A DNA stretch of 64,000 bases from CAWHNT01 sp963830775 (GTDB lineage: Bacteria > Pseudomonadota > Alphaproteobacteria > Geminicoccales > Geminicoccaceae), in contig CAWHNT010000037.1 of assembly GCA_963830775.1 (NCBI GenBank), positions 186,001 through 250,000 on the forward strand, given 5' to 3'. Of this stretch, positions 50,143 through 60,434 are shown in pieces; position 1 is the stretch's first letter, and every line of letters starts with the position of its first letter. Made by a program: the position numbers and the translations under genes. The notes below the pieces were generated by a model. That model was not told the DNA's origin, did no database searches, and saw only the letters and a list, made by a program, of their open reading frames with translations.

Positions 50143-51320
50143 GAGACCTTTGCACGACCGGCAAGTTTCTGATTCAATGCTCGAAACGGCGCTGGGGTGG
50201 GGCGATGGCGCGGCGTGACTTGCGGCAACTTGGGCTGGCGGACAGCATCGTGCGGCGGCGGGGCAAGAAGAGCGCGTGGCTGGAGCGCCTGGACGCAGCA
50301 CTCGACTGGCCAGCCTTGGAGTCGATCATAGCCGGCATCTATGCCAGCCGGGAAGGCGGGCTCTCCTACCCGCTGCTGACCTACGTCAAGCTGCTGCTCT
50401 TACAGCAGTGGTATGGGCTGTCCGACGAAGGACTGGAAGCGGCGGTCGACGACCGGCTCTCCTTCCGCCGTTTCGCCGGCATCCCGCTGGCCGAAGCTGT
50501 GCCGGACCACAGCTCGATCTGGCGCTTCCGCGAGCAGCTGGCGCGGCGCGGCCTGGCGGAGAAGCTCTTGGCCGAGGTCAACCGGCAGCTGGACACACGT
50601 GGGCTGATCCTGCGCCGGGGCACGCTGATCGACGCCACCATCATCGGAGCCGCGGTGCGGCCGCCGGGCGGCGACGCGGGTGAGGTCGCGGCCCGCGATC
50701 CGCAGGCCGGGTGGACGAAGAAGAACGGCCAGAGCCGGTTCGGCTACAAGGCGCATGCGGCGGTCGACGAGGGCAGCGGCCTGGTCCGTGAGGCGGTGAT
50801 GACGCCGGCCGACGTGCATGACAGCGTGCCGGCTGACGGCCTCGTCCAAGGCGACGAGCAGGCGGTGTACGCCGACAAGGCCTATGACGACGCAGCCCGG
50901 CGCAAGCGGCTCAAGGCGCAAGGCATCGAGCCGCGGATCATGTACCAGGCACGGCGCAACCGGCTGCTCAGGCCCTGGCAGACGGCGTTCAACAAGGCGG
51001 CGGCGCCGATCCGGGCGGGCGTCGAGCGGCTGTTCGCGACCATGAAGCGGGCTTATGGCTACCGGCAGGTGCGCTACCTCGGCTTGGCGCGCAACGATGT
51101 CCAGCTGCAGACGATGTGCGCCGCCATCAACCTGCGCCGGGCGCTCGCCCTCGGGCTGGCCTGAGGGGAGGAGTCCGCCCGGTGCAGAGCAGGCAGGGCA
51201 AGAAGGAGTGGCAACCATGAGCTGAGGGCTGGTTTCGTACCCCGATGGGCGTTCTGGCCCGCCCGATACCAGCTCAGCCGGTGGTGGCCAGCCTACATCG
51301 AGACCTCACGCAAAGGTCTC
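50143..51320 (+). mobile_element. IS5-family insertion sequence (second, different type)
   Basis: The 1178-bp element begins with GAGACCTTTGCACGA and ends with the inverted copy of GAGACCTTTGCGTGA (13 of 15 match), the classical terminal repeat of IS5/IS1031-type elements. It contains one intact transposase gene on the plus strand. The end repeat is unrelated to that of the neighbouring element, from which it is separated by about 95 bp of undefined sequence. A target duplication is not evident. The 51321-51462 stretch up to glmS shows no gene. Confidence 0.8.
50205..51164 (+). CDS. IS5-family transposase (IS1031-like)
   Basis: The 319-residue transposase has an N-terminal DUF772 domain (YPLLTYVKLLLLQQWYGLSD, VPDHSSIWRFREQLARRGL). 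The first catalytic Asp is in RGTLIDATIIGAAVRPP, the second in AVYADKAYDDAARRKRL, and the Glu in VERLFATMKRAYGYRQVRY (Y-2-R-3-E region). The frame is uninterrupted and the ATG at 50205 lies 62 bp inside the left repeat, so the element may be active. Confidence 0.9.
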   Translation: MARRDLRQLGLADSIVRRRGKKSAWLERLDAALDWPALESIIAGIYASREGGLSYPLLTYVKLLLLQQWYGLSDEGLEAAVDDRLSFRRFAGIPLAEAVPDHSSIWRFREQLARRGLAEKLLAEVNRQLDTRGLILRRGTLIDATIIGAAVRPPGGDAGEVAARDPQAGWTKKNGQSRFGYKAHAAVDEGSGLVREAVMTPADVHDSVPADGLVQGDEQAVYADKAYDDAARRKRLKAQGIEPRIMYQARRNRLLRPWQTAFNKAAAPIRAGVERLFATMKRAYGYRQVRYLGLARNDVQLQTMCAAINLRRALALGLA

Positions 51321-51462
51321 AAATTGCCATTACACCTTGGATGGTCGGCTCAAGATCGGCCACGACGATGTAAGAAGATCTGGCTTAAGCAAGCAGAGGC
51401 GAAGAACTCGATCAGCACCTAGAACGGCTCCGCCGAATACAAATCCTGGCCGATTTAGTTGA

Positions 51463-53288
<1,826 letters not shown>

Positions 53289-53461
53289 GGCCCGTCACCC
53301 ATCGCTGGTCCGGACGGCAGGCTGCCTTGCGCAGGCCACTCGCGTCAAGCGCGAGTAACGCACCGTGACGGGCGAGCGGCGGAGCTGTCGGCCCGGCCAA
53401 GTAGCTGCTATGGCTGCGCCGGCCGTGATCGGCGGCTGCCCTCCCCTCGCTGGAACCTGCC

Positions 53462-54337
53462 TTGGACCTGAGCGGTCGCCGCGCCTATGGACTGGCGCTC
53501 GTCCTGGCAGCCTCGGTCTTCTGGAGCACGGCCGGGGTCTTCGTTCGTCTGCTCGACCTCGACCTGTGGACGATGCAGACGTGGCGGGCGTTGTTCGGGG
53601 CGCTCTCCCTTCTCCTCCTGGTTGTGGTCGAGCATCGCTCGCGTACGCTGCTGGCCGTCCGAAGCCTGGGCAGGCTGGGACTCGTGGCGATCCCGATCTC
53701 GGCGGTCTCGATGATCTGCTTCGTCGCCGCCCTGAAGCTCACCACCGTCGCCAACGTCCTCGTCGTCTACGCCACGGTACCGTTCCTGGCCGCCGGCATC
53801 GCCTATCTCTGGACAGGCGAGCGGGTCGGGCGCCGGACCGCGATCGCGGCAGTGGTGGCATTCCTGGGCATCGTGATCATGACCAGCGGCGCCACGCGGC
53901 CGGGCGACATCGCGGGCGGCCTCCTCTCCTTCGTGATGACGCTCACCTTTTCCATCCTGCTCGTCATGACGCGGCGGCACCCGGGCCTGCCGATGGCGCT
54001 CATCAACGGCTTGGCTGCTCTCCTGTGCGCGCTCGCGTGCTGGCCGCTGGCGCAGAGCGAGGTGCCAGGTCCATCGGATCTCGTGATCCTGGCGCTCTTC
54101 GGGATCACGACGACCGGCCTCGCCTATCTCCTGTTCCTGATTGGCGGGCGCCACATCCCCTCGAGCGAGGCCGGCCTTGTGGGCCTGCTCGATGTCGTGC
54201 TCGGGCCTTTGTGGGTGTGGCTCGCCTTTGCCGAGGATCCCGGCCAGCCGGCCCTCATCGGCGGCGGCCTCGTGCTGGGCTCGCTCGTCTGGTATCTGCT
54301 GGCCGGCACGCGGAGGCCGGCACCCGCAGCCGGCTGA
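53462..54337 (+). CDS. EamA/DMT-family membrane transporter
   Basis: Ten predicted helices in two five-helix repeats, about 291 residues. The first repeat begins ALVLAASVFWSTAGVFVRLL, and the second has GGLLSFVMTLTFSILLVMTR and SSEAGLVGLLDVVLGPLWVW. These are drug/metabolite-family exporters of amino acids or other small metabolites; the substrate is unknown. TTG 53462 is used as the start because membrane helix 1 begins ten residues later. It precedes the adenine deaminase gene by 23 bp, so purine-related export is possible but only inferred. Confidence 0.8.
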   Translation: MDLSGRRAYGLALVLAASVFWSTAGVFVRLLDLDLWTMQTWRALFGALSLLLLVVVEHRSRTLLAVRSLGRLGLVAIPISAVSMICFVAALKLTTVANVLVVYATVPFLAAGIAYLWTGERVGRRTAIAAVVAFLGIVIMTSGATRPGDIAGGLLSFVMTLTFSILLVMTRRHPGLPMALINGLAALLCALACWPLAQSEVPGPSDLVILALFGITTTGLAYLLFLIGGRHIPSSEAGLVGLLDVVLGPLWVWLAFAEDPGQPALIGGGLVLGSLVWYLLAGTRRPAPAAG

Positions 54338-54360
54338 GGGCCTCTGCTTCAGCGAGGGCG

Positions 54361-56073
54361 ATGATGACCTCTGCCCCTCTGGCACGGCGGATCGGCCAGG
54401 GCCTCGGCCGCGAGCCGGCCGATCTCGTCATCCGCAACGGGCGCATCCTGAACACGGCCGATGGCAGCATCGGGCCCGGCGACATCGCCATCTGCGGCGA
54501 CACCATCGTCGGCACCTACGACCACTACGAGGGCCGGCGCGAGATCGACGCCGGCGGGCGAATCGTGGCGCCGGGCCTGATCGACACCCATGTCCATGTC
54601 GAGAGCTCGCTGGTCCTGCCCGACGCCTTCGAGGAGGGCGTGCTGCCGCGCGGGACCACGACCGCCATCTGCGACCCGCACGAGATCGCGAACGTGCTGG
54701 GCATCGCCGGCATCCGCTATTTCCTGGAAGCCGCGACGCGCCTCGTAATGACGCTGAAGGTCAATCTCAGCTCATGCGTGCCGGCCACGGACCTGGAGAC
54801 CGCGGGGGCACGGCTGGAGGTGGAGGACCTGCTGCCGCTGGCGGACCACCCGGCGGCCCTGGGCCTGGCGGAGATGATGAACTTCCCGGGCGTGCTCGCG
54901 GCCGACCCGGCCCTGCTGGCCAAACTCGAGGCCTTTGCCGGACGCCATCTCGACGGACACGCGCCGCTGCTCGGGGGTCGACCGCTCAACGCCTATCTGG
55001 CAGCCGGCATCCGCACCGACCACGAATGCACGCGGCTGGAGGAGGCGGCCGAGAAGCTGCGCAAGGGCATGATCGTGCTGATGCGCGAAGGCTCGGTCGC
55101 CAAGAACGTCACGGCCCTGGCCCCGCTGATCAGCGACATCACCTGGCCGCGTCTCGCCTTCTGCACCGACGACCGCAACCCGCTGGAGACGACCGAGGAA
55201 GGCCATCTCGATGCCGGCCTGCGCAAGGCGATCCGGGCCGGTGCGCCGCCGGTGGCGGTCTATCGCGCCGCCACGCTGGGTGCCGCCCTGGCCTTCGGCC
55301 TGCGCGATCGCGGCGTGCTGGCACCGGGCTACCGTGCCGATCTCGTGCTGCTCGACGACCTGGAGGAGGTGGCGGTCACCACCACCATCTGCGGCGGACG
55401 GGTCATCGAGCCCGGCATCTTCGCCGGGCGCACAATGCCCGACCCGGTCGGCTACGGCTCAGTCCGGCGAGCACCGATCGCGGCCGACGACCTCGCGATC
55501 CCGGGCTCGGCCGGCACCGGGCCGGTGATCGGCGTCGCTCCGTTCTCCCTGATCACCGAGCACCTCACGCTGGAGCTGAAGGCCCTGGCCGGCCGGCTCG
55601 TGGCCGATCCCGCGCGCGACATCCTCAAGGTATGCGTGCTCGAGCGGCACGGGGTGAACGGCAATATCGGCCGCGGCTTCGTGCGCGGCTTCGGGCCGGT
55701 GCGCGGCGCCATCGCCTCCACCATCGGCCACGACAGCCACAACATCACCGTCGTCGGCGACAGCGACGAGGACATGGCGGCGGCCGTGAACCACCTGATC
55801 CGGATCCAGGGCGGTGCCGTCACCGTGCGCGACGGTGCGGTGCTGGCCGACCTGCCTTTGCCCGTGGCCGGGCTGATGAGCGACCGCGGGTTCGACTTCG
55901 TCCGCGAGCGCCTCATTCCACTGCGCGCCGCGGCAAAGGAAATCGGCTGCGTGCTGGAAGAGCCCTTCCTCCAGCTCGCCTTCGTGCCCCTGCCGGTGAT
56001 CCCCCATCTGAAGCTCACCGACCGCGGCTATGTCGCGGCGGGACCGGATGGTCTGCGGCTGCTGCCGGCTTGA
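54361..56073 (+). CDS. ade: Adenine deaminase
   Basis: The 570-residue amidohydrolase of the Ade family hydrolyses adenine to hypoxanthine in purine salvage. The N-terminal beta part and metal motif are LIDTHVHVESSLVLP, then TTTAICDPHEIANVLG. The Glu-containing loop is ALGLAEMMNFPGVLA, and TRLAFCTDDRNP-type sequence (LAFCTDDRNPLE) supplies the Asp. The C-terminal half has GRGFVRGFGPVRGAIASTIG and SHNITVVGDSDEDM. The frame is complete and undisturbed. Confidence 0.92.
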   Translation: MMTSAPLARRIGQGLGREPADLVIRNGRILNTADGSIGPGDIAICGDTIVGTYDHYEGRREIDAGGRIVAPGLIDTHVHVESSLVLPDAFEEGVLPRGTTTAICDPHEIANVLGIAGIRYFLEAATRLVMTLKVNLSSCVPATDLETAGARLEVEDLLPLADHPAALGLAEMMNFPGVLAADPALLAKLEAFAGRHLDGHAPLLGGRPLNAYLAAGIRTDHECTRLEEAAEKLRKGMIVLMREGSVAKNVTALAPLISDITWPRLAFCTDDRNPLETTEEGHLDAGLRKAIRAGAPPVAVYRAATLGAALAFGLRDRGVLAPGYRADLVLLDDLEEVAVTTTICGGRVIEPGIFAGRTMPDPVGYGSVRRAPIAADDLAIPGSAGTGPVIGVAPFSLITEHLTLELKALAGRLVADPARDILKVCVLERHGVNGNIGRGFVRGFGPVRGAIASTIGHDSHNITVVGDSDEDMAAAVNHLIRIQGGAVTVRDGAVLADLPLPVAGLMSDRGFDFVRERLIPLRAAAKEIGCVLEEPFLQLAFVPLPVIPHLKLTDRGYVAAGPDGLRLLPA

Positions 56074-56111
56074 GGCGCTCGTGCACAGAGGCCAGTCCGA
56101 CGGTCACTTGA

Positions 56112-56474
56112 TCAATCCGGCTCCATCAGCTCGATCCGGTTGCCGAACGGGTCGTCCACGTAGACCCGGTCGTAGCCCTCGAGCGGTTCGTCGCGCCTTA
56201 CCGGATGGCCGGCCCCTTCAAGCGCGGCTGTCAGAGCTGCGAGATCCTCGACCAGGAAGGCCGGGTGTGCCTTGCGGGCGGGCTGGAAGTCGGCTTCCAC
56301 ACCGAGATGCACCTTGAGCCCGACCTGCTCGAACCAGCAGCCGCCCCGGCGGGCGAGGTTGGGCGGCTTCGGCACTTCGGGGATGCCCAGCAGACCCTCG
56401 TAGAAGGCACGGGCCTCGGCCTCACGGCCGGGCGGCATGGCGAGCTGGACATGGTCGATCGAGCGCAGCCGCAT
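56112..56474 (-). CDS. VOC (glyoxalase/bleomycin-resistance) family protein
   Basis: The 120-residue protein has one vicinal-oxygen-chelate unit. HVQLAMPPGREAEARAFYEG provides the first His, LKVHLGVEADFQPARKAHPA a central His, and RVYVDDPFGNRIELMEPD the terminal Glu. This set could bind a divalent metal. The substrate is unknown. It follows the DUF6134 gene on the same strand by 11 bp. Confidence 0.85.
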   Translation of the reverse strand: MRLRSIDHVQLAMPPGREAEARAFYEGLLGIPEVPKPPNLARRGGCWFEQVGLKVHLGVEADFQPARKAHPAFLVEDLAALTAALEGAGHPVRRDEPLEGYDRVYVDDPFGNRIELMEPD

Positions 56475-56485
56475 CGCCCGTGTGC

Positions 56486-57187
56486 CTACGTCCCTTTGAG
56501 CTCCAGCGTCAGGAACTCGCCGCGGGTATGGTACTCGCAGCGTACCCAGCGGCCGGTCCTGTCGTACCAGATCGTCCCCTCGCGCGCGGTCCCTTCCCGG
56601 GTCTGGCTGGCGACGAACCCATAGCGCGTGGTGGCGATAGGTTTGCCAGCGATCTGGATCGTCTCCTCGATACCCGGAATCAGGCGCAGAGGCATCAGCT
56701 CGCCATGCTGGCCGTCGACGAGCTGCGTGGCCTTGATGATCGCCGGGTTCCAGAAGCTGAGGTCGGTCATCGTGCCCGGCGGCACTCGGTAGGTGCCCCG
56801 CGGGCCCTCGACCGTGAGCTCGGCACCGGTCGGGCGAACCTCGACATGAGTGACCTTGCCGGAATCGTCGGTAACGATGTCGGACTGTGCCAGCATCCCG
56901 TTCCGCCAGCGCTCGCGGCCCTCCTGGCGATAGCTGTAGACCGTGATGAAGGCGAGCTTGACCGCGATGCTCATCAGGGTGGTGACGGTGAAGCCACCTT
57001 CCTCGGCACGGAAGCGGATCTCGTTGCTGCCGATCAGGCTGCCCTTCCGATAGACGTCGAACACGAGGTCGCCGGGGAGTGTCTCGGCCGCCGGTGCCCG
57101 CGCACTGCCGAGCGAGAGGCCGAGGCCGGCTGCTCCAAGGCCCAGAAGATGGCGCCGGTCGAGGCTTGCACTAAGGGTCGGTGTCAT
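56486..57187 (-). CDS. DUF6134 family exported protein
   Basis: The 233-residue precursor has a twin-arginine-like leader (DRRHLLGLGAAGLGLSLG), so Tat export to the periplasm is likely. The mature part is beta-rich (FDVYRKGSLIGSNEIRFRAE, GTIWYDRTGRWVRCEYHTRG), in the style of lipoprotein-carrier-like folds. The domain has no assigned function. The start at 57187 lies 17 bp after the acylphosphatase stop; the two genes and the VOC gene probably form one unit. Confidence 0.75.
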   Translation of the reverse strand: MTPTLSASLDRRHLLGLGAAGLGLSLGSARAPAAETLPGDLVFDVYRKGSLIGSNEIRFRAEEGGFTVTTLMSIAVKLAFITVYSYRQEGRERWRNGMLAQSDIVTDDSGKVTHVEVRPTGAELTVEGPRGTYRVPPGTMTDLSFWNPAIIKATQLVDGQHGELMPLRLIPGIEETIQIAGKPIATTRYGFVASQTREGTAREGTIWYDRTGRWVRCEYHTRGEFLTLELKGT

Positions 57188-57204
57188 TCTGCTCGTGCCG
57201 CTGC

Positions 57205-57486
57205 TCAAAGCGTCGGAAGCTGCTCGAAGCGTGGGGACGGGGCCGCCGTCTCGGGCACCCGCTCGACCGCTTCGACACGGGCCAGACGCGGGCCGGTGGC
57301 ACAGCGGCCGACCATGTCCTCGACCGCCTCAGCCGGGCCGGAGAACACGGCCTCCACCGTCCCGTCGGCGCGGTTGCGCACCCAGCCTGCGAGGCCCAGC
57401 GTCTGGGCCTGCCAAGCCGCCCAGGCGCGGTAGCCCACGCCCTGCACCCGGCCTCGGATGCGCACCCGCAGCGCCGTCTCCGCCAT
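57205..57486 (-). CDS. acyP: Acylphosphatase
   Basis: The 93-residue enzyme hydrolyses the carboxyl-phosphate bond of acyl phosphates. The signature is RGRVQGVGYRAWAAWQA with the phosphate-binding Arg, and the second motif GWVRNRADGTVEAVFSGPAE holds the catalytic Asn. The ATG at 57486 has TGGAGGGCTGCGGC upstream. It is divergent from rpoH. Confidence 0.92.
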   Translation of the reverse strand: MAETALRVRIRGRVQGVGYRAWAAWQAQTLGLAGWVRNRADGTVEAVFSGPAEAVEDMVGRCATGPRLARVEAVERVPETAAPSPRFEQLPTL

Positions 57487-57725
57487 GCCGCAGCCCTCCA
57501 GGTCCGGCCCGACTATGCCGCGGCTGGGCGCCCGTAGCCAAGGGATGCCTGCGACGCAAGGTTCGATTGCACAGTTACTGACTCGACAATACCGGCGGTC
57601 GATGATGAATTCTGCCGCACGGGCACATGATCTCGGGAACAGGGCTCGCCGTATACCGGTTGGGTGTCGGCGGGGCCGCCAACGACAGCAAGGCCGGCAC
57701 CCGCCCGGCACAAGGGGGCGAGGCG

Positions 57726-58623
57726 ATGGCGTTCTCGGAAACGATCGATACCCAACGGGCCAACCGTCGCCTCATTCGCGAATCGATGAGCGCACCCTTG
57801 CTGACCCGCGACCGCGAGCTGGATCTGGCCCGTCGCTGGCGGCACACGGGGGACGAGAAGGCGCTTCACGAGCTTATCCAGTCCTATATGAGGCTGGTGA
57901 TCAGCACGGCAAGCCGCTTCAAGAATTACGGCCTACCGCAGGGTGATCTGGTGCAGGAGGGCGTCGTCGGCCTGATGCAGGCGGCGGCCCGCTTCGAGCC
58001 CGAGCGCGACGTGCGGTTCTCGACCTACGCCGCGTGGTGGATCCGCTCGGCGATGCAGGACTACATCCTGCGCAACTGGTCGGTGGTCCGCACCGGGACC
58101 ACGGCGGCACAGAAGGCGCTGTTCTTCAACCTCCGTCGCCTCCGCGCCAAGATCAACGACGGCTCCTACGGCCCGCTGGACGACAGCGGCAAGCGCTACA
58201 TCGCCGATGAGCTCGACGTCGAGGTCTCCGAGGTCGAGGCCATGGAGATGCGGCTGATGGGCGGCGACCAGTCGCTCAACGCCACCATCAGCCCGGCCGG
58301 CGAGGACGCCTGGCAGGACTTTCTGGCCGACGAGCGCCCGAACCCCGAGGAACTGGTGGGCGAGGCGCATGACAGCCGCACCCGCTCGGGCTGGCTCGCC
58401 TCCTCGCTGGCCGAGCTCAGCGAGCGCGAGCGCATCATCATCCGCGAGCGCCGGCTGCAGGAGGACGGGCGCACGCTCGAGGAGCTTGGGCGTGCGGCTC
58501 GGGATCAGCAAGGAGCGCGTGCGCCAGATCGAGCACCGTGCCCTGCAGAAGCTGCGCTGCGCGCTGATGAAGCGGGTGAAGGACCCCGCCGAGACCATCC
58601 TGCTCACGGCCCTGCCGGTCTAG
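57726..58623 (+). CDS. rpoH: RNA polymerase sigma-32 factor RpoH, one frameshift
   Basis: A heat-shock sigma factor. Region 2 is LIQSYMRLVISTASRFKNYG and FSTYAAWWIRSAMQDYILR. The RpoH box QKALFFNLRRLRAKI identifies it as sigma-32 rather than another group. Region 4 contains LSERERIIIRERRL and LGISKERVRQIEHRALQKLR. One extra G near 58489 (CTTGGGCGTG for CTTGGCGTG) interrupts region 4.2, and corrected length is 299 residues. dnaK in this window has a sigma-32-like element upstream. Confidence 0.93.
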
Positions 58624-58657
58624 CGGCGGCCCGCCGCTGGGGCTTGCTGGACAGCGG

Positions 58658-59822
58658 ATGGACGACATTGCGATCGTCGGCGGCGGCCATGCCGGGCTTC
58701 TTGCCGGGTCCGCCCTGGCCGGCCTCGGCTTCAAGGTCCGGCTGATCGAGCGTCGACCGCTCGAAGCTCTGGGCGCCGGGCCGGCCGACGGGCGCGTGCT
58801 GGCCTTACTGGCCGGCAGCGTGCGGATCGCCGATCACCTCGGCATCTGGCCCTATCTGGCCCCCTACGGTGCTGCCATCTGGCGCACGGAGGTGACCGAG
58901 TCCACGGGCGGACGCGGCATCGCCTATGACGCTGCGGCGGACGGCGAGCCGTTCGGGTACGGGTTCGAGGGGCGGCTCCTCCAGCGCGGGCTGCGCCAGG
59001 CCTTCATCGGGTTGGCCGGGCCCGATCGCTTCACGGCCGGCGAAGTCTCGGCACTGGAGCGCGGTCCGGACCACGCCACACTCGCTCTCGAAGGCGGAGA
59101 GCGCCTGACCGCACGGCTGGTGATCGCTGCTGACGGACGCCAGTCCCGGCTCCGGCAGCTTGCCCGTATCGGTACCCGGGACTGGCGCTACCAGCAGGCG
59201 GCGTTGACGCTGGTGATCGAGCATGACCGGCCGCACGCACATGGGGTGCGGGAGTGGCTCCGACCCGAAGGGCCGCTGGCGCTGCTCCCCCTGCCGGGCC
59301 AGCGGAGTGGTGTCACCTGGGTCCAGGGCGAGGAGCAGGCGCGCGCCGGGCTGGCCGCAGGGACCGAGACCCTGCTGGCGACGCTCGACCGTCTCATTGG
59401 CGGCGTTCTCGGCCGCCTGCGCCTGGAAAGCGGTCCAGCCTTCTATCCCTTGGGAGCGCTCCACGCCGAGCGCTACGTCGCGGCACGCCTGGCGCTGATC
59501 GGCGACGCGGCACACGGCGTCCACCCGATCCACGCCCAGGGCCTGAACATGGGTGTGGCCGACATCGGCGCGCTCACCGAGGCGCTGGTCGCTGCCCGGA
59601 CCCGCGGGGTCGACCTCGGTTCCGGCGACGCGCTCCTGCCCTATGCCCGCCGCCGCCGGCCTGAGAACGACCGCCGGCTGCTGTTGACGGATACGCTGAA
59701 CCGGCTGTTCTCCAACCGCATCGCCCCACTGGCGCAGGCGCGGGGGCTTGGCGCTTACCGCCATCGACCGCCTGCCGATGCTCAAGCGGCTGGCCATCCG
59801 TGAAGGCATGCAGATGGAGTAG
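58658..59822 (+). CDS. UbiH-like FAD-dependent ubiquinone-biosynthesis monooxygenase, one frameshift
   Basis: A class A flavin monooxygenase of about 388 residues. The ADP-binding motif is DIAIVGGGHAGLLAGSALAG, the second FAD motif is ARLALIGDAAHGVHPIHAQG (GD), and LVIADGRQSRLRQLA-type sequence (ARLVIAADGRQSRLR) carries the DG motif. The order and size match UbiH/UbiF-type ring hydroxylases. One extra base near 59750 alters the end, and correction gives LTAIDRLPMLKRLAIREGM and the TAG at 59822. Which hydroxylation it performs is uncertain. Confidence 0.85.
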
Positions 59823-59825
59823 ACT

Positions 59826-60114
59826 TCAGAGCTGGCGCTTCGCGTCGCGGGCGGCATGGAGGATGCGCACGATCTGTACGCCGCCTCCGCTGGGCCGATA
59901 GAAGATGATGTAGTCGCCATAAGGAAAGGAGCGCAGCAGAGGCTGGAACTCCGGTCGGGCACGACCCATCAGCGGATGCTCGGCCAAGCGGTTGCATACC
60001 CGTTGAAGCTCCTCAACAAAGCTGATCGCGCGTGCCCGGTTATCCCGAGCGATGTAGCCGCCGATCCCGCGAAGGTCGGATCGGGCGCGGGGCGGAGAAG
60101 GTGCAACGTGGCAT
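59826..60114 (-). CDS. parE: ParE/RelE-type toxin, one frameshift
   Basis: The fold-specific sequence reads ARSDLRGIGGYIARDNRARA, RVCNRLAEHPLMGRARPEFQ and RSFPYGDYIIFYRPSGGGVQ, ending ILHAARDAKRQL. This is a typical ParE-like toxin of about 96 residues, which in characterised members poisons gyrase. One extra C near 60090 breaks the frame just after the ATG at 60114 (MPRCTFSAP). The start lies 5 bp after the antitoxin stop, the usual antitoxin-toxin order. As read it would not be made. Confidence 0.75.
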
Positions 60115-60119
60115 CTTCG

Positions 60120-60350
60120 TCAGGCAGCCTTCTCACCCCGAAGCTCGGCGAGCAGCTCAGCGAAGACGGTCTCGCCGTCGACCGGCTCCCCGCTTTGGAG
60201 CCCCTCGTCGATGAGGGCACGCAGTTCCTCCAGGCGTGCAAGATAGTCGTGCAGCGCCGTGGCCACCGCCTCCTCTGCGGAGGCGAAGGTGCCGGCCTCG
60301 ACCTGCTCGCGGGCGAAGGCTTCGAACTCGGGAGGAATGGCGACGTTCAT
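60120..60350 (-). CDS. parD: ParD-type antitoxin
   Basis: The 76-residue protein has an N-terminal ribbon-helix-helix (MNVAIPPEFEAFAREQVEAG, FASAEEAVATALHDYLARLE). This serves DNA binding and autoregulation. An acidic C-terminal arm (ALIDEGLQSGEPVDGETVFA) wraps the toxin. ATG 60350 is chosen; ATG 60359 adds three residues. No clear ribosome site is visible for either. It is divergent from uvrC, with about 85 bp between starts. Confidence 0.85.
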   Translation of the reverse strand: MNVAIPPEFEAFAREQVEAGTFASAEEAVATALHDYLARLEELRALIDEGLQSGEPVDGETVFAELLAELRGEKAA

Positions 60351-60434
60351 GGCTGTCATGGTAGCGCGGGGCCGGGCTGCGGCAACAGCACCGTGACCTT
60401 GACCGGCCTCGTGCCTATCCCCACAAGAGCGAGC

